Of a DNA stretch of 8,852 nucleotides, positions 3,441-8,852 are shown one piece after another. The stretch is taken from positions 1 through 8,852 of the forward strand of contig JAHFLI010000047.1 of NCBI GenBank assembly GCA_023255615.1. The letters are read 5' to 3'. The notes beneath the pieces are model-generated. The model was not told where the DNA came from. It did no database searches and saw nothing but the letters and a program-made list of their open reading frames with translations. Position 1 is the first letter of the stretch; every line of letters starts with the position of its first letter. The translations under genes were made by a program, and so were the position numbers. The DNA comes from Candidatus Woesearchaeota archaeon (GTDB lineage: Archaea > Nanobdellota > Nanobdellia > Woesearchaeales > JACQSR01).

Positions 3441-5834
3441 ATGTTTGGAGACATTAAAAAAAAGAGGGTACTTCTTATTTTCCTTTTAGTTGTACCTCTT
3501 TGTTCTGCTTCTCTAGAAGATTTCAAAGATGCGTACGTTGTTGTCGGCAAAAATGCTCAACCATCTGATGTCTATGCTGCATCTCGGCTTGCGGACGCTC
3601 TTTCAACAATCGACTCTTCGCCAGGTACATATTACCCAAATTCAGGATACACTATCATTGGTGACGCATACCAATTTCGAGAACCTTCAAATATGCTCGA
3701 AGGCTCAGAAAATACGACAAGAGTGCGAGATGTAATAACCGAAAAACAATTGTCGGTATTGCAAAATGAAACATTCGTGAATGATCGAGGATCATTTGAT
3801 TATTCGCAACAAATTTTACTCAAAGATGGTGGATATAGTGTCTTTCAGTATGCAGATGATGTCCCATACGACAGCGATAATATTCCAAAAGAATATTTTC
3901 TTTTCCCAAAAAACAATCAGCTCTACAAGTATCAGATTATTTTTAGAACTCCCTTGATCTCGCGCATCGGTTCATCAACAGATTCCTATCGATTTATGGA
4001 CTTGCTCGACGAAGAGTTTACTATGTTAGGGAGAACATTTCGAATCATTGAAGCGGCACATCCTGCAAAAGAGCATGTCCGTCTTAAACTTCTTGAAGAA
4101 GAACAACATGCAGTGATGGAAGAAGGAGAAACGAGAGAATTTCATTTTGAGAACAGCTCGCATCGTATCCAATTAATATCTGTTAATGATGTTTCAAGAA
4201 CTGCATTTTTTTCGATCGATAAAGAAACTATTCCGGTCTTGTCAGTCGGAGAGATTTCGTCTCCATCATCCTCATTTCACATTTACATTTCTGATATTAT
4301 CCCCAACGAAGCATCAGACAAAAATGATCTTGTGGAGATCGATATCGGAACGAGGATGATCACATTAGAAGATCAAAATATAACGAACAGTACATCGTCA
4401 AATGCCGAGTGGAAAGTGAATGATGATAACATTAAGAATTCAGAAATACAAATCAATGGAATAGACGGTGGATTGACAGAAGGAAAAGAATTATCCCTAA
4501 GTAGAATTGATGCATCGTTTTCAAATAAAGATTCATATTATGTCGGAGAAACGCAAAAATTAAGTGATATTATTCCAGATCCCGATAGCATTTTTTTACG
4601 TGGTTTTGATTTCTATTATTATGGATCTGCATTACAATTTAACCCCATTGAAATGATTGTTCTTGAGCCCATTGGATCATATAGGTATAATTTAAATCTC
4701 ATGAATAAAAACAGTGAATATCTTCAAATTCCTCTGTTCTTCAATGACAACGGAGCACAAAACTCAGGGGATGACTATGAACGATTTGGAGATTCAGATA
4801 ATGATTTAGTTGTTGAAGAAGGAAAACAGATCAGCATCAATGATTATTTTATTGTCACCTCTGATTCCTCAGAGGGAATAACAAAAGCACGAGGGATTAC
4901 TCATCTCTTGAGATATCGCGGACAAGAGGTAAATGATAAAACCATCACCGTTGAAAATGTTCCAACGAAAGAGCGAATGACAATTTCATATGACCGTGGT
5001 ATTTCAGCCATTAATCTAGATTCAATGAGGTATAAGGTCAATGTGACAACTAATGCTATTGATGGAAATATTACTGTTGATATGAATAATGATGGCAGCA
5101 TTGATAATGGAGATCAAGTCATCATTGTGACTCAATATGGATCAACAATTGATCTGGATACAACAACATATGATCGGTTGGTGTTTACGACAAAAGAATT
5201 GGAGTTTGGTATTATTTCGCCAATTCTGGACGCATATGCTCCCTACAATGGGGCGTCTCACCATGATATGATGAGAATTTCAGTATCAGAAGATGCGGGC
5301 GGTAAAATTGATATCAATGCGACTGAACGTTGTCTTTCTGCAAATCCTATCGAGCAGGCAGCTATTCTTGACGCAGTATGTTATCCGACATCGACAACAA
5401 CTCTCCAATTCATGTATAAATATGGGTCCTATGACATTTACCAAGGAACAGATGAATTTGGATCTGAATTAGTTCAGAATAAGAATGATGGCTACCCTGA
5501 CAATATGACCATTTACACAACCAGAGATGAAGCAGAGAGTTTATTGTACATTTCTGCTGGTGATGTAACATTTATCCCTCCTGAAACTCAAGAAAAGACA
5601 CCTATCAAAAGATTAATTACCGACGAAGAAGCATTGAATATGTCTTCAGGAGAGTTTATTGCAGTCGGGGGTCCTTGCGCAAATAAATTAACAGCAAAAG
5701 TCATGGGTGTAGAGAAACAGTGTGAAAGAACGATTAATGAAACGTTGATGAAAGAGTTTGGGAAAGTTATAGTTCTTGGCGGACGAAATGAAGCCGACAC
5801 TGATCAAGCTATTAATATTCACTTGGCCAAATAA
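3441..5834 (+). CDS. S-layer-like secreted cell-surface protein
   Basis: The protein has 797 residues from the chosen ATG. MFGDIKKKRVLLIFLLVVPL with CSA behind it is a Sec signal peptide, probably cut after Ala23. Residues 30-55 (DAYVVVGKNAQPSDVYAAS) resemble a CWB2-like surface-protein unit. The C-terminus carries VGGPCAN (742-748) and GKVIVLGGRNEADTDQA, the pattern ending many archaeal S-layer proteins. The mature part has only four cysteines (631, 647, 746, 761), placed as two close pairs that could form disulfides. At least ten N-x-S/T sequons suggest glycosylation. Residues 547-558 (DMNNDGSIDNGD) form an EF-hand/dockerin-like calcium loop, and GDSDNDLVVEEG is another acidic loop. No TM anchor is seen. 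A 13-codon longer start at 3402 is unlikely because the TATA box lies inside it. It probably builds or joins the cell envelope layer. Confidence 0.85.
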   Translation: MFGDIKKKRVLLIFLLVVPLCSASLEDFKDAYVVVGKNAQPSDVYAASRLADALSTIDSSPGTYYPNSGYTIIGDAYQFREPSNMLEGSENTTRVRDVITEKQLSVLQNETFVNDRGSFDYSQQILLKDGGYSVFQYADDVPYDSDNIPKEYFLFPKNNQLYKYQIIFRTPLISRIGSSTDSYRFMDLLDEEFTMLGRTFRIIEAAHPAKEHVRLKLLEEEQHAVMEEGETREFHFENSSHRIQLISVNDVSRTAFFSIDKETIPVLSVGEISSPSSSFHIYISDIIPNEASDKNDLVEIDIGTRMITLEDQNITNSTSSNAEWKVNDDNIKNSEIQINGIDGGLTEGKELSLSRIDASFSNKDSYYVGETQKLSDIIPDPDSIFLRGFDFYYYGSALQFNPIEMIVLEPIGSYRYNLNLMNKNSEYLQIPLFFNDNGAQNSGDDYERFGDSDNDLVVEEGKQISINDYFIVTSDSSEGITKARGITHLLRYRGQEVNDKTITVENVPTKERMTISYDRGISAINLDSMRYKVNVTTNAIDGNITVDMNNDGSIDNGDQVIIVTQYGSTIDLDTTTYDRLVFTTKELEFGIISPILDAYAPYNGASHHDMMRISVSEDAGGKIDINATERCLSANPIEQAAILDAVCYPTSTTTLQFMYKYGSYDIYQGTDEFGSELVQNKNDGYPDNMTIYTTRDEAESLLYISAGDVTFIPPETQEKTPIKRLITDEEALNMSSGEFIAVGGPCANKLTAKVMGVEKQCERTINETLMKEFGKVIVLGGRNEADTDQAINIHLAK

Positions 5835-5856
5835 ATGCCTATTTCTTATGCCATTC

Positions 5857-5880
5857 ATCTCACGCACTAAGCGTGGAGAT
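5857..5880. repeat. Hairpin between convergent genes, IS200/IS605-end-like
   Basis: ATCTCACGC (5857-5865) pairs with GCGTGGAGAT (5871-5880), giving 9 bp with one bulged G and loop ACTAA. It lies in the 80-nt gap between the S-layer stop and the stop of the convergent PLP-enzyme gene. No T-tract follows on either strand, so a classic terminator is not supported. The form (hairpin with flanks ATTC and TTCTG) recalls subterminal palindromes of IS200/IS605-type elements; no transposase remnant is seen. Confidence 0.45.
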
Positions 5881-5914
5881 TCTGACTTACGAGAATAATT
5901 TAACCAAATTGTTG

Positions 5915-7264
5915 TTAGATAACATTCATTTTTTTGCCAACGTTTTCCATGACCGATAACAATAAGTCGATGTCATCTTTTGAATGCATTGCACTACATG
6001 TCATCCTTAGTCTAGGAGAAGCTGCAAAAGCATAAACAGCTGAAACAAAGAGTTTATGTTTTTCGAAAAGAGTTCTTCCAAAGAGAGTTACATTAGTTTT
6101 CTCAGGCAATACGACAGGAATAATGTGAGTTTCACCTCTAACATCATAGCCAAGATCTTTCAATCCTTCTCTCATATATCTCGAGTTTTTTTGAAGTTTA
6201 GAAACCAACTGTGGATTTTTCTTTAGCTTCCTAAACGCGGCCAAACAACTTGCCGCAACAGATGGAGGTAATGTTGAGGTATAAATGTGATAAGGAGAGA
6301 TATGCATTAAATCGTTAAACGATACATTATCACTAATCACACATCCACCGACACCCCCAGCAAATTTTGAAAGGGTAGTCATATGTACACGATCTGCTCC
6401 GGAAGAATTGATTTTACTCTTGTTTAGTTTATAATGTTCCACTATTCCCCTACCAGTCTCACCGATAGTTCCGGTGGAATGTGCTTCATCCATAACTACA
6501 AGACCATTAAATTCTCCTGCAATTTCCAATATTTCCGGTAAATTGGCAATATCTCCATCCATCGAAAAGACAGCATCAGAAACGATCATTAACCTTTCGT
6601 GTTTCGATTTGTATTTGTTAATCTTTTTCTTTAAATCCTCCATATCATTATGTTCAAATTGCTTAATTGAAACATGCCCACTCATATGACTACTTACCAT
6701 TGATTCAATTTTAGTTAGACCCAAACCTGCAACAATACTTGCATGATTCAAATGATCACATAAAATGATTGTGTCCTTATCATTAATGAAGTTAGGTATA
6801 GAAGTTGGAAGTAGATTTGATGCAGCATTAATTATTGCAATATTTGCCATCCACCCCGTCATAAAAAGTGTTGAGAATTTGCATCTCTTAAAAGAGGATA
6901 TTTCTTTTTCTAACTCTTCGTGAATATGAATTTTTCCACACAATGCAGGAGATCCACTATTTGATGTAGAACCATATTTCATTAAAGCAGCTTTCGAAGC
7001 AGCAATAATATCGGGATCGGTTGCAAACCCAAGAGAATTATTCGTACAAAACTGCGTTACAATAATGGGTTTTTTACCATTTAGACTGACTTTCATTTTT
7101 ACACTTGGTCCAGAATAAGAAATATACTTGTCAGGATAGTAATTTAGAGATTTCAATTGATTCACATAATCATCAACTGATTTCACTAGTGATTGAGAGC
7201 TATTAGACCTATTTTCCAAACGCCGAAAAAGGTAACCTATCTCTTTTTTTATTAATCCAAACAT
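5915..7264 (-). CDS. Alpha-oxoamine synthase-family PLP enzyme
   Basis: The product has 449 residues. The family (BioF, Kbl, ALA synthase, serine palmitoyltransferase, CqsA) condenses an amino acid with an acyl-CoA using PLP to give an aminoketone. Visible landmarks: NNSLGF (75-80), HEELEKEISSF (115-125), TGWMAN (136-141), LNHAS with ring-stacking His174, DAVFSMDGDIA (230-240), DEAHSTGTIGETGRG with Asp259 and His262, TLSK with the Schiff-base Lys300, YTSTLPPS (328-335), and PRLRMTCSA with Arg418/420 for the substrate carboxylate. It is about 50 residues longer at the N-terminus than BioF. The usual GSRLxxGT segment reads GSPALCGK (104-111), and Trp138 replaces the common Tyr/Phe, so the substrate may be unusual. 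The ATG at 7264 has its own TATA-like box 28.5 nt upstream. It follows the amidohydrolase gene by 34 nt. Fold is certain; substrate is unknown. Confidence 0.88.
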   Translation of the reverse strand: MFGLIKKEIGYLFRRLENRSNSSQSLVKSVDDYVNQLKSLNYYPDKYISYSGPSVKMKVSLNGKKPIIVTQFCTNNSLGFATDPDIIAASKAALMKYGSTSNSGSPALCGKIHIHEELEKEISSFKRCKFSTLFMTGWMANIAIINAASNLLPTSIPNFINDKDTIILCDHLNHASIVAGLGLTKIESMVSSHMSGHVSIKQFEHNDMEDLKKKINKYKSKHERLMIVSDAVFSMDGDIANLPEILEIAGEFNGLVVMDEAHSTGTIGETGRGIVEHYKLNKSKINSSGADRVHMTTLSKFAGGVGGCVISDNVSFNDLMHISPYHIYTSTLPPSVAASCLAAFRKLKKNPQLVSKLQKNSRYMREGLKDLGYDVRGETHIIPVVLPEKTNVTLFGRTLFEKHKLFVSAVYAFAASPRLRMTCSAMHSKDDIDLLLSVMENVGKKMNVI

Positions 7265-7288
7265 AAACTAGATGCCCCAGTTTAAACA

Positions 7289-7296
7289 GATATAAA
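7289..7296 (-). promoter_or_regulatory. TATA-like box of the alpha-oxoamine synthase gene
   Basis: The minus strand reads TTTATATC, centred 28.5 nt before the ATG at 7264. It lies in the short gap after the amidohydrolase stop codon, so the PLP-enzyme gene probably has its own leaderless transcript besides any read-through. Confidence 0.5.
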
Positions 7297-7298
7297 GG

Positions 7299-8183
7299 TT
7301 ACGCTTCCAAATCTAAAATCTTAGCAGCGTTTTTATAAAGAACATTTCCCAACTCTTTCTTATCATCTAAAGCGGCTCTTATGAGATCTAAGGAAGTAGT
7401 TTGGAGCGCAAACGGCCAATCCGATCCAAACAAAAATCGGTGACTTCCCAGCCTTTCCACAGCCATTCTAATATTTCCCTTCGGCTGCCATGATAAATCA
7501 AAGTGAACATTAGAATAGTTTTGTCCGAAGGAGATTGCTCTATGAGGCTCATACATTCCTAAATGCGCCATAATAAAAGTTATCCTGGGGTATTCCTCAA
7601 CAAGTTTTTGAAATAAACTAAGGCTACCAAATTTGCTAATGCCTATTGGGTCCCAACCCGTGTGACACAAAACAGGCAACTTAACTTTTTGAATTGAATC
7701 AAACAACAGTAACGCCTTATCACTATTGGGATTGATATTTTGAAGCACAGGATGAAACTTAACGCCCTTTGCACCACTTTTTTTATACAATCGTAATCTA
7801 TCCAAAAAATCAATGCATTTTGGATCTAACGAACAGAAAGGGATGGTGCGATTATCTAACTTAGCTAAATTAATAATATCCATGCTTTTAACGTTTGGTT
7901 CCAATGCCAATACAACTGATTTCGAGATATTATTCAATTCCATAGAATTCTTCAAATTCGAAAAAGTAGCATGCATGCATATCGACCTTGCCTTTAAAGC
8001 GATCAGAGGTTTTGCGAGATGATTTAACCCACCAAAATGAATGTTATTAAAACGAATCAACTCAAAGAAGTTAGGTTTGCTTTCATAAGATATTCCTTTC
8101 CCAATTAAATCGAAAGTATTATTTTGTTTGAATATATCCCCAAGGTGAACATGGAAGTCGATAATCTTCATTTCTTTTTTCAT
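7299..8183 (-). CDS. Amidohydrolase-2 family (COG2159-like) metal-dependent hydrolase or decarboxylase
   Basis: The product has 294 residues from the ATG at 8183. It is a single TIM-barrel enzyme of the Amidohydro_2 type, which includes hydrolases and non-oxidative decarboxylases (ACMSD, gamma-resorcylate decarboxylase). Metal-site residues, numbered from this start: DFHVH with His11 and His13 at the end of strand 1, GVKFHP with Lys142/His144, LCHTG with His174, MAHLG with His207, and FGSDWP with Asp255. All expected ligands are present, so the enzyme should be active. I prefer the ATG at 8183 over the one at 8195 because a TATA-like box is centred 29.5 nt before it; the ATG at 8171 is also possible. 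It is encoded just before the PLP enzyme on the same strand, which suggests a shared pathway, but substrate cannot be read from sequence. Confidence 0.85.
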   Translation of the reverse strand: MKKEMKIIDFHVHLGDIFKQNNTFDLIGKGISYESKPNFFELIRFNNIHFGGLNHLAKPLIALKARSICMHATFSNLKNSMELNNISKSVVLALEPNVKSMDIINLAKLDNRTIPFCSLDPKCIDFLDRLRLYKKSGAKGVKFHPVLQNINPNSDKALLLFDSIQKVKLPVLCHTGWDPIGISKFGSLSLFQKLVEEYPRITFIMAHLGMYEPHRAISFGQNYSNVHFDLSWQPKGNIRMAVERLGSHRFLFGSDWPFALQTTSLDLIRAALDDKKELGNVLYKNAAKILDLEA

Positions 8184-8208
8184 AAATATTAACATAGGAA
8201 TAGAAAGA

Positions 8209-8216
8209 TTTAAATA
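8209..8216 (-). promoter_or_regulatory. TATA-like box of the amidohydrolase gene, in a divergent promoter region
   Basis: The minus strand reads TATTTAAA, centred 29.5 nt before the ATG at 8183. The same AT-rich core (8209-8221) may serve the divergent gene that starts at 8251, though the spacing of about 33-38 nt there is longer than at other genes of this window. Confidence 0.5.
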
Positions 8217-8250
8217 TAATGTTATTACTAAATAATAGTAAAAGATAAAG

Positions 8251-8852
8251 ATGCTAGAAAACCCAGCCAGTAGTAAAAATTCAATGGTCGTAGCTAGATT
8301 TTGGATGGAACATCATAGAGATACGGCTGTACTCTTCCAAGGTATGCCAAAGAAACCGGAAGATTATATCGATGAGCATGGCTGGATTTCTCTTGGAGAA
8401 TTAGAACAATTATTTCAAAGAACAAAAAAAGAATTTGCAGATTTAGAAGTAATTAGGAGGGTATATGAGGGGTCTTATCGTTATCTTCCGACAACAGTAT
8501 TATGGCTACAATACTTTGGTACAACGCAGATGCTCTATGCGATTACTCCTTGGTTTGCCCAACATTGGAACAGAAATCTTGCTGGGGTAGATCTCCCCGT
8601 TTTAACACCAGATTCTTGTGAATTTGAATTTATTTATAGAGAAGGGATGAGGGGAAAAATGAGTCAGGATGTTTGTCGATCAACAATCGGTACACTAGAA
8701 AATCCACCAAAAGTAATTAGTCCGAAATCTGGTCAACTAGCAAAAGTGTCTCAAACCCATTGTTGTGTCCCAATTGAAAAATTGGATTATGTTGATGGAT
8801 TTCAATTTGGGGTTTTCAGAGATAAGGAAGTGATTGCGTTCCCAGTAGAAAA
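8251..8852 (+). CDS. Unrecognised soluble protein, N-terminal 200 residues (cut by right edge)
   Basis: From the ATG at 8251 a frame stays open for 200 codons plus 2 bases to the window end. An in-frame TAA at 8239-8241 fixes the start at this ATG or at Met12. The product begins MLENPASSKNSMVVARFWME and is rich in aromatic residues, with DEHGWISLGELEQLF (about 40-54), YLPTTVLWLQYFG (76-88) and WFAQHWNRN (95-103). A Cys171-Cys172 pair is in THCCVPIE. No signal peptide or TM segment is seen. I cannot place it in a family; the layout (helical WISLGELEQLF part, then a mixed beta part with EFEFIYREG) recalls N-terminal sensory modules of signalling proteins, but this is weak. It is transcribed divergently from the amidohydrolase over a 67-nt gap, so the two may be co-regulated. 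Confidence 0.75.
   Translation, partial: MLENPASSKNSMVVARFWMEHHRDTAVLFQGMPKKPEDYIDEHGWISLGELEQLFQRTKKEFADLEVIRRVYEGSYRYLPTTVLWLQYFGTTQMLYAITPWFAQHWNRNLAGVDLPVLTPDSCEFEFIYREGMRGKMSQDVCRSTIGTLENPPKVISPKSGQLAKVSQTHCCVPIEKLDYVDGFQFGVFRDKEVIAFPVE

Noticed and set aside
3160..3441. 93-codon minus-strand open frame over the spacer before the S-layer gene
   Set aside because: It covers two TATA boxes, the dyad operator and the start of the HTH gene in another frame; it reads the patatin-like repeat out of the patatin frame.
3441..3510. Lipoprotein signal (Cys21 in VVPLCSAS)
   Set aside because: Proline before the Leu-Cys and lack of the usual L-[AS]-[GA]-C pattern do not fit a lipobox; ordinary Sec cleavage after Ala23 fits better.
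4901..5101. Minus-strand open frame inside the S-layer gene
   Set aside because: Antisense shadow without start signals; same for 5588-5800 and the plus-strand frame 3529-3735.
6474..6689. Plus-strand open frame inside the PLP-enzyme gene
   Set aside because: Antisense to the catalytic core; serine/leucine-rich shadow. The plus-strand frame 7813-8022 inside the amidohydrolase is rejected for the same reason.
1..8852. CRISPR array, tRNA, rRNA or intact transposase
   Set aside because: No regularly spaced direct repeats, no cloverleaf or rRNA-like stretch and no transposase motifs were seen; the only notable direct repeat is the two-copy patatin segment.

Overview
The window looks like a piece of an AT-rich archaeal genome, most plausibly a DPANN lineage of the Woesearchaeota/Pacearchaeota type (inference, no taxonomic marker gene is present). 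Three things point there. First, there is a secreted S-layer-like protein with a CWB2-like N-terminus and a VGGPCAN C-terminus. Second, there is a winged-HTH/minimal nucleotidyltransferase gene followed by a HEPN gene of a type familiar from these archaea. Third, seven transcription units have a TATA-like octamer centred about 24-32 nt before the start codon, which implies leaderless mRNAs, while genes inside operons carry GAGGAG or GGTGAT Shine-Dalgarno sites.

Layout. Positions 1-224 (-) hold the first 74 codons of an acyl-CoA synthetase-like AMP-ligase. Positions 225-336 hold two perfect, interleaved inverted repeats. Positions 337-823 (-) hold two overlapping small membrane proteins. Positions 949-1445 (+) hold a Fic/Doc-like gene whose C-terminal helix is displaced by a one-base frameshift, followed by an overlapping 40-residue ORF. 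Positions 1442-3250 (-) hold a tight operon: HTH-nucleotidyltransferase, HEPN protein, patatin-like phospholipase. A perfect 7-bp dyad lies exactly between its TATA box and start codon. A 41-nt near-copy of part of the patatin gene lies upstream of this operon. Positions 3441-5834 (+) hold the S-layer-like protein, and a hairpin follows at 5857-5880. Positions 5915-7264 (-) hold an alpha-oxoamine synthase-family PLP enzyme and 7299-8183 (-) an amidohydrolase-2 family metal enzyme. From 8251 to the right edge (+) runs an unrecognised soluble protein that is cut by the window end.

How the genes may work together. The centre (949-3250) has the character of a toxin-antitoxin or defence patch: Fic with a small partner, and MNT-HEPN with a lipase in one overlapping operon under what looks like an autoregulatory operator. 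The best candidate for an undescribed system is the MNT-HEPN-patatin operon, but its joint function is inference from gene order only. The right-hand part (5915-8852) may be a small metabolic unit, with PLP enzyme and amidohydrolase on one strand and a divergent partner. No tRNA, rRNA, CRISPR array or intact transposon was seen.
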